From an uncultured Verrucomicrobiota bacterium (GTDB lineage Bacteria; Verrucomicrobiota; Verrucomicrobiia; Limisphaerales; UBA8199), in assembly GCA_903873945.1 (NCBI GenBank), contig CAIQQM010000283.1, forward strand, positions 1 to 45,080: a stretch of DNA of 45,080 nt, in the 5' to 3' direction. This document shows positions 15,594 through 25,046 of the stretch, piece by piece. Below the pieces are notes generated by a model. It was not told the DNA's origin. It did no database searches and saw only the letters and a list, made by a program, of their open reading frames with translations. Position 1 is the first letter of the stretch, and the number at the start of each line of letters is the position of its first letter. The position numbers and the translations under genes are program-made.

Positions 15594-16970
15594 ATGACAA
15601 AACCGACATTATTGATAGTCGATGACGAGAAAACAACACGGGAAGGACTGCGCACCGCGCTGGAGGAGCGTTACGACGTTTACCTTGCCGAGGACGCCAG
15701 GACGGCAATGGACCTGCTCGAGCGCGACCATTTTGATGTGTTGCTTACGGATTTCCGTTTGCCGAACGAGGACGGCATGAAGCTCATCGTCCGGGCAAAA
15801 TCGTTTAGCCAACCACCGATCTGCATTTTGATGACGGCCTACGGTTCCGAAGAACTCGCCGTCCAGGCTATGAAACGCGGGGCCGATGATTACATCGCCA
15901 AAGGCCGTCTGCAAATCGACGAACTCGAAATGCGCATAGCGCGCGCGCTGCGGCAGCGAGGTTTGGAAGCCGAGAACGTATCACTTCGCCAGCAGCTCGA
16001 CTCGAAGTTCGGCTTGGAGAACATCATCGGCGAATCCCCTCCGATGCGGGAGATTTTTGAAATGGTTAAGCAGGTGGCGCCCACACGCGCGACCGTGCTA
16101 TTACAGGGCGAAAGCGGCACGGGCAAGGAGCTCGTCGCCAAGCTGATTCATCAGCTCAGCCTGCGGGCCCGGCAGCCGTTGGTGAGTGTGCATTGCAGCG
16201 CCCTGCCGCCGACGCTTCTGGAAAGCGAATTGTTCGGCCATGAAAAGGGCGCCTTCACCGGCGCGCACGAGCGACGTATCGGCCGCTTCGAGCAGGCTCA
16301 GGGCGGCACTTTGTTCCTTGACGAAATCGGCGACATTGACAGTTCCGTTCAGGTGAAACTCCTGCGCTTCCTCGGCGAGCGCACGTTCGAACGTGTCGGT
16401 TCGAACAAAACGCTGACCGCCGACCTGCGGCTGATCGCCGCGACCAACAAAAACCTGGAAGAGGCAGTCAAGGCTGGTTTGTTTCGGGAAGACCTTTTTT
16501 TTCGGTTGCGAGTGGTGGAGATCTGGTTGCCGCCCCTGCGCGAGCGCTTGGAGGACATACTCCTGCTGGCGCATGCTTTTCTGCTCGAGTTCGCGAAGGA
16601 GAATAACAAGCCGATCACCAACTTTACCGCGGATGCCGCGCAGTTACTCCTGCAATATCGATGGTCCGGAAATGTTCGAGAATTGCGTACTGCTGTGGAA
16701 CGTGCTGTCGTGCTGTGCAGGGGCGACAAAATCTCCGCTCGCGACCTGCCGCCTTCTGTGCGCAATGGCCCGGCTGTTCCCCTGTCCCGCACCGAACTGC
16801 CGTCTGCGCTTCCACCCAACGACCTGACGGTCAAGGAAGCAGAAAAGCAGCTCATCATTCATGCCTTGAAAGAAACCGATGGGAACCGCACACTGGCGGC
16901 GAAGAAGATCGGCATGAGCCGGCGTAGTCTGCATCGCAAATTACACAGCTATCATCTGGAAGGATTTTAA
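15594..16970 (+). CDS. Sigma-54-dependent response regulator, NtrC family
   Basis: A 458-residue three-domain activator. The receiver domain (1-120) has acidic DD at 10-11, phosphoacceptor Asp53 in LLTDFRLP and the conserved Lys103. The AAA+ domain has Walker A GESGTGKE (172-179), the sigma-54-contacting GAFTGA loop (219-224), Walker B GGTLFLDEIG and the arginine-finger region FREDLFFRLR. The C-terminal Fis-type HTH (NRTLAAKKIGMSRRSLHRKL) completes it. All ATPase motifs are intact, so it should activate sigma-54 promoters when phosphorylated by the adjacent kinase. It is followed after four bases by the membrane glycosyltransferase. Targets are unknown; sigma-54-like sites occur at 25631 and 29839. 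Confidence 0.95.
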   Translation: MTKPTLLIVDDEKTTREGLRTALEERYDVYLAEDARTAMDLLERDHFDVLLTDFRLPNEDGMKLIVRAKSFSQPPICILMTAYGSEELAVQAMKRGADDYIAKGRLQIDELEMRIARALRQRGLEAENVSLRQQLDSKFGLENIIGESPPMREIFEMVKQVAPTRATVLLQGESGTGKELVAKLIHQLSLRARQPLVSVHCSALPPTLLESELFGHEKGAFTGAHERRIGRFEQAQGGTLFLDEIGDIDSSVQVKLLRFLGERTFERVGSNKTLTADLRLIAATNKNLEEAVKAGLFREDLFFRLRVVEIWLPPLRERLEDILLLAHAFLLEFAKENNKPITNFTADAAQLLLQYRWSGNVRELRTAVERAVVLCRGDKISARDLPPSVRNGPAVPLSRTELPSALPPNDLTVKEAEKQLIIHALKETDGNRTLAAKKIGMSRRSLHRKLHSYHLEGF

Positions 16971-16974
16971 AGTT

Positions 16975-18843
16975 ATGGCGATTATACAGGACAGCATTCA
17001 CAAGTTCGAAGGTGCTGGTGGCGCGCGTTTGGTCCGCATCAGCCTGACGGTGCTTGCGGTGATAATTTTTGTCGTCGCCTACAACGCGCGTTGTTTTAAA
17101 AACATGAGCACCCTTGAAGCGATGGACGCCGCCCAAGTGGCTCGCAATCTCGCCCAAGGCAAAGGTTATACAACTCTTTGCGTCCGGCCCCTCAGCATTT
17201 ATCTCGTCAAACGGCACAATCAGAACAAGCCGGAGCTGGCGGCTACGGGCAAAGTTTCCGACCCGGCACGGATTAAGGGGATGCATCCCGACCTTGCCAA
17301 CCCGCCAGTGTATCCCGTGGTTTTGGCCGGACTGATGAAGTTACTGCCGTTTCGGTACCAAATTGACGTTACGCATCCATTTTGGAGCACCGCCAGCCTA
17401 AGAATGACTTCAGAGAGCAGTCGTCAATTCTGGCGGTATCAACCGGACTTTCTCATCGCCGTATTCAACGAGGTGCTATTTCTCGCGCTAATTGTTATGG
17501 TTTTCCTGCTAGCGCGGCGGTTGTTTGATCCGCCTGTCGCATGGCTTTCGGCCATTGTGTTGCTGGGCACAGAAATGTATTGGCGCTTCGCTGTGTCAGG
17601 GTTATCCACGATGCTATTGTTGCTGATCTTTTTGGGATTGGCGGGGTGCCTGTTGCTGCTGGAGCAGGAAGCGCGGATCCCGAAGTGGGGTCCTGTCTGC
17701 CTGCCAGTTCTGGCGGTACTGGCTGGCATACTGGTCGGTTTTGGGGGGCTGACCCGGTATTCTTTCGGCTGGCTCATCCTTCCCGTTTTGCTGTTTCTGG
17801 TTTTATTTGGTGGGACACGTCGCGTGGGGCTTGCTGTTATCGCTCTCCTCGCCTTCGCCGTGATAATGACGCCGTGGGCCGCTCGTAATTATCATATCAG
17901 CGGCGCGCCGTTTGGCACGGCCACTTATGCGGTGATGGAGAGCACTGAGATGTACCAGGGTAACCACCTCCAGCGCTCACTCGAGCCGAACCTTAGCCAG
18001 TTTACCCCCACTGCCTTTTGGATTAAGCTGATGGTCAATCTGCGCCAAATCATTCAAAACGATTTGCCTAAATTCGGCGGCAGCTGGGTGTCCGCGTTTT
18101 TCTTAGTTGGCCTGCTGATCAATTTCCACAACCTCGCCATTAGACGATTGCGCTATTTTCTGCTTATGTGCATTGGAGTGCTGGCCATCGTCCAAGCGCT
18201 GGGCCGCACTCAGCTTAGCGAAGATTCGCCGGAGTTTAATTCTGAGAACCTGCTGGTGTTGGTGGCCCCGTTGGTGCTCGTCTATGGCGTGAGCCTGTTT
18301 TACCTGTTACTCGACCAACTCCACATGCCAGTTCATCAAATCCGCTACGCCGTGCTCGGCCTCTTTGGTGTGCTTGCTTGCCTGCCGATGATCTTCGCGT
18401 TCCTGCCACCATCACCCAAGCCCATTTCCTATCCCCCATACTTTCCTCCCTCCATCCAGCAAATCGAAGGTTGGATTAAAGAAAACGAGTTGATTATGAG
18501 CGACATGCCTTGGGCAGTAGCCTGGTACGGACAGCGGCAGAGCGTCTGGCTTACCTTGCGGGCAACGCCAGACCCCAAGGATCCTAACGTGCATGAAGAT
18601 TTCTTTGCCATTAATGATTATCAAAAACCGATCAACGCGCTGTACCTGACCCCGCTCACTATGGATGCCCGGTTTCTCTCGCAATGGATCCATGCGGGAG
18701 AGCTAAGCTGGGGGAGTTTCATCCTTGAAGTGTTGAAGACCAAAGAAATGCCGCCCATGTTCCCTCTTCGCAAGATGTCAACTGGCTGGCTGCCTGATCA
18801 AATTGTCCTCACCGACTGGGAACGCTGGCGAAAAATTCCCTGA
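16975..18843 (+). CDS. Multi-pass membrane glycosyltransferase, GT-C (GT39-like)
   Basis: A 622-residue integral membrane protein with about ten hydrophobic segments (for example ~22-38, 156-175, 185-215, 225-285, 345-360). The first loop contains EAMDAAQVARNLAQGKGY. This resembles the acidic loop of lipid-phosphate-sugar-dependent GT-C enzymes, where 'D/E...A.n...G.Gy' follows the first helix. A second 'HPDLANPPVYPVVLAGLM' matches the usual 'PPlyP' segment of such enzymes. The C-terminus is a soluble domain of ~150 residues. It probably transfers a sugar from a polyprenyl carrier to a cell-surface acceptor. The gene starts four bases after the regulator, so it is likely in one operon with the two-component system. 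Confidence 0.7.
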   Translation: MAIIQDSIHKFEGAGGARLVRISLTVLAVIIFVVAYNARCFKNMSTLEAMDAAQVARNLAQGKGYTTLCVRPLSIYLVKRHNQNKPELAATGKVSDPARIKGMHPDLANPPVYPVVLAGLMKLLPFRYQIDVTHPFWSTASLRMTSESSRQFWRYQPDFLIAVFNEVLFLALIVMVFLLARRLFDPPVAWLSAIVLLGTEMYWRFAVSGLSTMLLLLIFLGLAGCLLLLEQEARIPKWGPVCLPVLAVLAGILVGFGGLTRYSFGWLILPVLLFLVLFGGTRRVGLAVIALLAFAVIMTPWAARNYHISGAPFGTATYAVMESTEMYQGNHLQRSLEPNLSQFTPTAFWIKLMVNLRQIIQNDLPKFGGSWVSAFFLVGLLINFHNLAIRRLRYFLLMCIGVLAIVQALGRTQLSEDSPEFNSENLLVLVAPLVLVYGVSLFYLLLDQLHMPVHQIRYAVLGLFGVLACLPMIFAFLPPSPKPISYPPYFPPSIQQIEGWIKENELIMSDMPWAVAWYGQRQSVWLTLRATPDPKDPNVHEDFFAINDYQKPINALYLTPLTMDARFLSQWIHAGELSWGSFILEVLKTKEMPPMFPLRKMSTGWLPDQIVLTDWERWRKIP

Positions 18844-18937
18844 GCGCGAAAGTTTGGCCCACGGTATTTGAACCTTTATCCCGGCCGTTGTTGCATCACT
18901 AAGACCAGATGATCACTGGTGGTCGGGACGGGTAAGA

Positions 18938-19414
18938 TTACTTTGGCTGAGGATTCAATCTGGCTTTTACCTGATCCAATAAATCCTGAAACGCGCCTTT
19001 TTTTGACCAGGACAGCTTTTTTTCCTGCTCAAAAATCGGGTCGTTTCGGTCGAGAACACGGTAACCATCGCACTTGATGAGTTGGGTTTCGGACGCTAGG
19101 TTGATGAATGTAATCTTCGCCCGATACCACACTTCGGTGTCGTGCCAACCGCCGTACAAGAGCACATCTCCTTTCGCGCCAACTTTTTCAAAGATCAACT
19201 TTGTCTCGTACTTGGAAGAGGAGGGAATCGTCGTGTAACCGGCAGCCCGGAAGACCTCGGAAGTGGCCTGCGCGACTTCGAGCAAGCTTCGTCCTTTGAT
19301 TTCCACAGACGCCAAACTGCCGCTCCCGGGACATTGTGGGGTGTGGCATCCCCAGCTCGACCAGCTACCAACGGCCAGCAACACAATCCAGAACCATAAA
19401 AAATTAATTTTCAT
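18938..19414 (-). CDS. Small exported protein, probable lipoprotein, unknown function
   Basis: The ATG at 19414 gives 158 residues with a clear signal sequence (MKINFLWFWIVLLAVGSW) ending at SSWGC, an imperfect lipobox, so it may be a lipoprotein. An in-frame TTG seven codons earlier is less likely. The mature part is a compact alpha/beta-looking domain (ASVEIKGRSLLEVAQATSEVF... GAKGDVLLYGGWHDTEVWYRAKITFI) with a Lys-rich C-terminus. No known family is recognised. It stands alone on the minus strand, convergent with the glycosyltransferase and next to the IS200 element. Confidence 0.6.
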   Translation of the reverse strand: MKINFLWFWIVLLAVGSWSSWGCHTPQCPGSGSLASVEIKGRSLLEVAQATSEVFRAAGYTTIPSSSKYETKLIFEKVGAKGDVLLYGGWHDTEVWYRAKITFINLASETQLIKCDGYRVLDRNDPIFEQEKKLSWSKKGAFQDLLDQVKARLNPQPK

Positions 19415-19501
19415 GAACACCGCCAAGCATCGCAAGGCGAGTTTACTGCCGCAAATGGAATTGTGACCAAGGATACTCTAATTTAACACAAGCGGAGAAA
19501 T

Positions 19502-20087
19502 CCCCGTTCTGTGAACGGGGTTAGAGAAAGAGCTATGCTGAAAAGAATCTGCCCATGAACATCCTTTCTGAGCGTTGTCCCACAACGAACCAGAAAGGAA
19601 AAAACATGAGCAGATTCAAAAAGTTATCGCATACGATATGGCACTGCGAATATCACATTGTCTGGGTGCCAAAATACCGGTATCGGGTGATGCAGGGAAA
19701 GGTGAAAGAAGAAGTGGAGTTGTGCGTGCGGGAACAGAGTCGGCAGATGAACTGTGAGGTGCAGGAGATGAACGTGCAAGCTGACCACGTACATATGATT
19801 GTGCAGGTGCCTCCGAAGCTGGCGATATCTGAATACATGGGGCGTCTGAAAGGCAAGAGTGCGATCCGGGTGTTCAGTGCGTTTCGGGACTTGAGACGGG
19901 GGCCGTATTGGGGCAACCACTTTTGGGCGCAAGGGTACTGTGTGGGGACGGTGGGTTGGACCAAGAGATGATGCGGAAGTATGTAAAATGGCAAGAGAAG
20001 CAGGAACAGAGGCAAGAGGAGTTCCGCTATAACCAATAGATGAACGAACTGGGACAAACTCGACAGCCCGGCCCCCTTTGGGCGGGG
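19502..20087 (+). mobile_element. IS200/IS605-type element bounded by subterminal hairpins
   Basis: The broken tnpA at 19606 is flanked by hairpins of the type used by Y1 HUH transposases. On the left is a perfect 8 bp stem, CCCCGTTC-TGT-GAACGGGG (19502-19520). On the right is an imperfect stem, CCCGGCCC/GGGCGGGG (20067-20087). No accessory tnpB is present. Exact ends cannot be set because these elements make no target duplication. Confidence 0.65.
19606..20039 (+). pseudogene. tnpA: IS200-family transposase TnpA, frameshifted near the C-terminus
   Basis: TnpA cuts and joins single-stranded DNA with a catalytic Tyr. The ATG at 19606 starts MSRFKKLSHTIWHCEYHIVW, typical of IS200. The HUH motif ADHVHMIVQ and FWAQGYCVGTVG, with the catalytic Tyr, follow. 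Just after TVG the frame reads WTKR-stop at 19971. Shifting at ~19952 restores the expected LDQEMMRKYVKWQEKQEQ... tail to a stop at 20039. One T missing from GGTTTG explains it. The last helix, which positions the Tyr in the active dimer, is therefore lost unless ribosomes shift frame. It is more likely inactive than programmed, since no slippery heptamer is seen. Confidence 0.8.
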
Positions 20088-20211
20088 ATAATTTACTGTT
20101 CATTGCGGAAAGATGAACGACTTTTCAATGGATGGGTACTGAGAAAAAGTTGGTTGTTCCGGGAACACCCAGCCATCGTTGTAGTGTTCGATGGGTCACT
20201 CCGGGACCCAT

Positions 20212-20922
20212 TCATTCCCCTTTCATGTGTTCTTCAGCTGTCTTGATGTCATCGAGCGTGCCGGTTTGGAACCATCGACCGTTATGTGGTAGGCAGGCGA
20301 GTCGGTTTTGGTGAAGTGCCCGGTGCCACAAAACCTTGACCGAAAACTTTCCGTCGGGAGCAGCTGAGAAAACCTTGGGATGTATTATACCAAGCCCAGC
20401 GATGATGTAAGGCGCCTCTTGCTGCCTCCAGCCAAACGTATTGCCGGGTTTGATAAACAGGTGGTCTTCGCCTTTATCGTAGCCAACCGCTTTGGCTCTG
20501 GATTGCGTGAGCAGCAAAATGTCCATTCTGGTTTCATCCCAACAATCCGCCAAGCGTTTCAACGCGCCTTCCTGTCCATCCATCCATATGATGTCGCTGT
20601 TGATGGTAAAAAAGGGCTCGCTGCCCAGGAGCGGAAGCGCCTTTTTCAGCCCTCCACCCGTTTCCAAAGGTTCCGCCTCCTCTGATATCCTGATTGTCAG
20701 ACTCTGGAAACTCCCAGCATAGGCGATCAGTTGTTCTTTGAGATGTGAGACATTGATCACGATCTCCTTTATCCCGTAAGCCTCCAATTTTTCGAGAGCA
20801 TATTCAATCATCGGTTTACCTGCCACAGGAACCAAAGGCTTGGGCATTCGATCCGTCAAAGGCTTTAGCCGGGTACCATACCCGGCAGCCAGGACGATGG
20901 CCTTCTCAATCTTTCCACACAT
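20212..20922 (-). CDS. murU: Nucleotidyltransferase, probable N-acetylmuramate-1-phosphate uridylyltransferase
   Basis: MurU makes UDP-MurNAc from MurNAc-1-phosphate in peptidoglycan recycling, bypassing MurA. The 236-residue protein has the nucleotidyltransferase signature LAAGYGTRLKPLT (11-23), KPLVPVAGKPMIEYALEKL, the sugar-binding ETGGGLKKALPLL and the metal-binding NSDI. The C-terminal GRWFQTGTLDDI corresponds to the usual 'WFdvGTp' region. Pairing with the AmgK-type kinase gene, whose 3' end it overlaps by 17 bases, is the main reason for choosing MurU over other sugar-1-phosphate uridylyl- or mannose guanylyltransferases. The gene itself appears intact, although its partner is frameshifted. 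Confidence 0.75.
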   Translation of the reverse strand: MCGKIEKAIVLAAGYGTRLKPLTDRMPKPLVPVAGKPMIEYALEKLEAYGIKEIVINVSHLKEQLIAYAGSFQSLTIRISEEAEPLETGGGLKKALPLLGSEPFFTINSDIIWMDGQEGALKRLADCWDETRMDILLLTQSRAKAVGYDKGEDHLFIKPGNTFGWRQQEAPYIIAGLGIIHPKVFSAAPDGKFSVKVLWHRALHQNRLACLPHNGRWFQTGTLDDIKTAEEHMKGE

Positions 20923-21890
20923 ATTTTTCGAACCATTGCCCCACGGTTGCCAGCATGGGATGGCTTAATGCCCTTCGCAGCATTCGTTCCACACGGGGTG
21001 TATGAAGTCTCTTGTAGTCATGCTTTCCATCCCGCTGGCTTAACCTTTCAAAAATGGCCAGCACGCGTGTGTGGCGGAGTGCCGCTAGAATTGCCGTGGA
21101 GTTTTCAAAGGTGCCCCGCTCCAAGTATGGAAATTCGGCGACATAACGAGCCTTCATTCTCTCTCTCAAACTTTCCGGAACGTCGCGTCGGGCGTCCTCG
21201 AGCAGGGACGCTAGGTCATAGGTAATCGGACCTTGATACGCATCCTGGAAATCAAGGAGCCCTGCTTGGCGGATACCGGCGCGGTCGGGCAGCAGCATCA
21301 GGTTGGCCACATGATAATCACGCAGCAGCAGCGACATCGGAACCAGATGTGCCATTGGCAACACCTCTCGCCAAACAGCCCGAAAGTTTGTTTTTCCTTC
21401 CTCCGAAATCCCCGGGGTCCGCCATTCTAAAAAGAGCTCAATGTCCTCCAGCATTTTTTTCCGGGTGGTAGGCCCGTAGATCTTTCGGGACCGCCAAGGG
21501 GTGTTTGTGTAAGGCGATCAAGATATCAGTGGCCAAGGCATAAAGCCGGTTCGGATCGTCTTTTCCTTCCAGCAGGCACGTGAACGTTCCATCGCCGAAA
21601 TCTTCAAGTAGCAGCAACCCATTTTGTTCGTCCCGGGCATGAATGGCCGGCGCGCTGAAACCGAGTTGACGGAGATGCTGATCGACGTGGATAAAAGGTG
21701 CGACGCTGCTGGGGTTTTGCGAAGCATCCATCAGAACCACGGATTCTTTTTTCTTCCGCAAACGGAAGTATCTTCTGGCTGAGGCATCGCCGGCAAGTAG
21801 TTCGCAGGCGGCGGTGTCCCAGGCAGTTGAGCCAAGGAACTTGCGTGCCGTGTTATTCAGCGCATTTTTGGCGCCATAAAGCAAATCCAC
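20906..21890 (-). pseudogene. amgK: Sugar kinase AmgK (MurNAc/GlcNAc anomeric kinase), frameshifted at an A7 run
   Basis: AmgK phosphorylates MurNAc at C1, feeding MurU. The N-terminal part (21890 down to 21438, MDLLYGAKNALNN...) ends out of frame as HPEKNAGGH. The C-terminal part begins MLEDIELFLEW at 21454. The junction is a run of seven A on the coding strand (T7 at 21454-21460); removing one A gives the expected HPEKMLEDIELF and a single ~328-residue protein. The kinase core shows LLLRDYHVANLM, where the family has HRDxHxxN, so the first His is Leu. LLDFQDAYQGP is the metal-binding segment. The frameshift may be genuine, a sequencing error in a homopolymer, or tolerated by slippage. Confidence 0.75.
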
Positions 21891-21940
21891 CCCGGGATGC
21901 TACGAGAAGAGTGGATGAGCTTCAATAAACATGCGTTGGG

Positions 21941-22246
21941 TTAGCACAAGGTCTTGTTCGAGATTCCTGCCAGCGCTCTTGCCGTTTGGATTATTGTGTC
22001 GGTACCGTGAGTCACCACGATGAGTGGACATTCCTCCGATTCGATCCGCCGCCGGATGAGCTGTCGATCCTCATCCGTTATGTCGAGACTGTCTTTGCGC
22101 AGAACGGATTCGACTTCATACTCGAACGTTGCGTTCGCGTCCCTCAGAATTTTCATGACCTGCGGTTGTCCGATCGCAAACTCACTCTTCGCGGCAAAGG
22201 AAACTTTGTCGATGGTGCCATCCGTCGTGAGAAATTTGATCTTCAT
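21941..22246 (-). pseudogene. L-asparaginase, N-terminal remnant
   Basis: The first ~98 residues follow the type I/II asparaginase pattern: MKIKFLTTDGTIDK at the nucleophile loop, a helical middle, LTDEDR-like ITDEDRQLIRRRI, and THGTDT with the second active-site Thr-Asp. The protein then ends as ISNKTLC-stop. In the next frame LVLTQRM resembles the expected 'vLTGAM', then a stop follows within ~15 codons and amgK begins. More than two thirds of a normal ~330-residue enzyme is therefore missing. The TTGGTID motif also has Gly replaced by Asp beside the catalytic Thr. AAGGA precedes the ATG. It is inactive as asparaginase. Confidence 0.8.
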
Positions 22247-22320
22247 TCATCCTTGTCCCACAACTTTCACTGCGCATGCCACCGCGCGCTCCTTTCCTGA
22301 GCGGCGGAGTCACACTATTA

Positions 22321-22512
22321 TCATGCCGGCCCCACCAGGACAGTTTTCACCCCGCACTTGGGGCACATCACTGTCTCGCTGATGCCGTGGACGGGAAATT
22401 CAATCGTTACACCACAATTTTGGCGGAGGCACTTCAAAAGCAGGTCTTTGCTGTAAGCTGTCGCCTTTTGGGACCTCTTTGGAGGTGGGTTACTTGTTGT
22501 TAAAACTGTCAC
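22321..22512 (-). CDS. Small zinc-ribbon protein
   Basis: A ~63-residue product from a GTG at 22512, with AAGG just upstream. The recognisable part is a zinc ribbon: LLLKCLRQNCGVTIEFPVHG...VMCPKCGVKTVLV, with C-x4-C and C-x2-C pairs about twenty residues apart. The N-terminal residues (TTSNPPPKRSQKATAYS) are likely a flexible lead. A TTG further upstream would lengthen it but adds random-looking sequence. Such short ribbons often bind RNA or act in protein contacts; nothing more specific can be said. It lies 74 bases before the asparaginase remnant and after the gap terminator, on the same strand. Confidence 0.5.
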   Translation of the reverse strand: MTVLTTSNPPPKRSQKATAYSKDLLLKCLRQNCGVTIEFPVHGISETVMCPKCGVKTVLVGPA

Positions 22513-22615
22513 CCTTGGTCCATGGTTAGCCAGCGGGCTACCAATGGCAAGCAAAACGTCCGTGGGGTGACGAGCCCCCAAAATCCAGCATCCCCAATCA
22601 ATCCGGGTTCAAAGC

Positions 22616-22644
22616 AAAAACGGCGACCCGCTATCGGATCGCCG
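22616..22644 (-). terminator. Intrinsic terminator of gap
   Basis: On the minus strand, CGGCGATCCG-ATAG-CGGGTCGCCG (22644-22621, one mismatch) is followed directly by TTTTTG. It sits 28 bases beyond the gap stop codon. Confidence 0.9.
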
Positions 22645-22672
22645 TCCCCAAACCACCGTAACAACCTAAAAA

Positions 22673-23731
<1,059 letters not shown>

Positions 23732-23931
23732 TCAGTCAAGAATTGAAAATCAAGTCGTACATACTACCAATACTCGCCACGTGGTCAATGAGGAAGCTTA
23801 GGAAACTCAACTGCGAAAGCCTACTGACCGTATGGCGCAGACCGGCAATCGGCTGTATTCACTAGTTGGCAACCGACACAAGGTGCCCCGGCTCGCTGCT
23901 CGCCAATCTATGAAAGGGGCGGCAGCAAAGA

Positions 23932-23959
23932 TTGCAACCAGAGGCAGGGGTGGTATAAT
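23932..23959 (+). promoter_or_regulatory. Strong candidate promoter for a small RNA
   Basis: TTGCAA (23932-23937) and a perfect TATAAT (23954-23959) are separated by 16 bases. No plus-strand open reading frame follows for 450 bases, but a terminator ends at 24070. Predicted start is near 23966. Confidence 0.65.
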
Positions 23960-23965
23960 TTAGTT

Positions 23966-24070
23966 AACGACGGGGCTCGATGGTTTCGGCAGGCCTCCCA
24001 GTCTGCAGCCAGTTCTGAGAGCGCCGCGGCGAGTGTAAGGCGCAGGTGTGATGCCTGCGCCTCTTTGTTT
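23966..24070 (+). ncRNA. Candidate small non-coding RNA (~105 nt)
   Basis: The stretch is bounded by a good -35/-10 pair upstream and an intrinsic terminator downstream and contains no plausible coding frame. The first bases, CGGGGCTCGATGGTTTCGG, look like the 5' end of tmRNA. No matching 3' acceptor or T-arm (a GGTTCGA followed by AGCCCC-like pairing) is found within 450 bases, so a functional one-piece tmRNA is not supported. It does not carry the SRP-RNA GGAAGG/AGCAG core. Internal short stems are possible (GGCAG with CTGCA near 23988-24006). It lies divergently upstream of gap. It is best described as an unassigned small RNA. Confidence 0.45.
24039..24070 (+). terminator. Intrinsic terminator ending the candidate small RNA
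   Basis: A perfect 8 bp stem, GGCGCAGG (24039-24046) with CCTGCGCC (24054-24061), is followed by TCTTTGTTT. The T-rich tail is only on the plus strand side. Confidence 0.8.
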
Positions 24071-24413
24071 AGGGCATGTGAAGACAGCGTGGTCTAGGAG
24101 AGTCGTAAAGATGGCGTTTTTGTGCGTGATGTGCGCCGGCATGGCCGCCTTTTATGAGCCGCTGGCGGTGTGTGATTACACGTGGTTTGGGAAGTGATTG
24201 GGGCAATTGAGGATCCAAGATCCAAGATTCAGGGTTGGAAGTGATTGAGAGTTGAGAGTCTTGCTGGTAAAATGCTCCGGTTTAGAAAAGGGCTTCAACT
24301 GATTTTGTAATGTGGTTTGATTTGGGCATGGAAAAGATGGGAGGAGGCCTATGGTAAACATAATCAGCAAGGTTGTGATGGCAGTTTGAGAATTATCCAG
24401 CGCCCCGCTTTCC
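24071..24413. other. Gene-free spacer
   Basis: I see no gene here. It contains a short near-tandem GATCCAA/GATTC stretch (24212-24230) and a TTGAGAGTTGAGAGT repeat (24247-24261), but no terminator, promoter or RNA signature I can support. Confidence 0.4.
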
Positions 24414-25046
24414 ATGACAGAGACGCAGATAAAGCCCATTCGAAAGCGTTCCTCCGAGGAACTGCTTGAGGGTTTGGTGACCGAGTTGCGGCACGTCGGC
24501 GATGGCGATTATGAGCTGCCGCGTGGCGAGCTGGTTACTGCGCACGTGCGCCAGGTCGGCGCCATTCACGCCGAGTTGGCACGCCGGGGTGTGGATTGGC
24601 AGCTGCAGCTCGAACAACTCGCCAGGGAGACGCACTGGCAGGTTTACCTGCTGCTCGAGGATTGCCTGGCTTTTCCGAAACGCATTCCGTATGTCCGCGA
24701 AGCAGACGGGATCCGGAGGGCTTTAAGGTGCCGGCTATGCGGCAAAGCGGAGCGGCCAGTGGATGCCAAGGTGTTTTCCTTTTGCGACGAGTGCCTGAGA
24801 CGGGTCATTGAAGCAATCCGGCTGCGTGCGCCGTGCTCGGGCATCGTTTTGTTTCGCACTTACAATCCGGAAAGCCGGTGCCCGCACGCGAACGAAGACA
24901 CGGTGCTGGCGGGCGAAAACTATATCGAGGAACTTTCCGGGGTCTGCGAGAAGTGCCTCCGGGGTGAACTGGAGAGGCGGCGCGGGAGCAGCCCTTGTGA
25001 CAGTTCATGGGTGCAGATAGATACCGATTGTCCGGGAAGAGGTTGA
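24414..25046 (+). CDS. Uncharacterised cysteine-rich protein, probable zinc binder
   Basis: I do not recognise this 210-residue protein. The N-terminal ~90 residues are helical and acidic (SSEELLEGLVTELRHVGDGDYELPRGELVTAHVRQVG). The rest carries three metal-type motifs: CRLCGK (~107-112) paired with FCDEC (~123-127), a CPH (~156-158), and VCEKC (~177-181). That looks like two zinc ribbons sharing ligands. No signal peptide or membrane segment is present. The ATG at 24414 lacks a Shine-Dalgarno sequence but is the first in frame, and the frame is clearly coding by its regular amino-acid composition. It stands alone between the small RNA candidate and a small membrane protein. Confidence 0.6.
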   Translation: MTETQIKPIRKRSSEELLEGLVTELRHVGDGDYELPRGELVTAHVRQVGAIHAELARRGVDWQLQLEQLARETHWQVYLLLEDCLAFPKRIPYVREADGIRRALRCRLCGKAERPVDAKVFSFCDECLRRVIEAIRLRAPCSGIVLFRTYNPESRCPHANEDTVLAGENYIEELSGVCEKCLRGELERRRGSSPCDSSWVQIDTDCPGRG

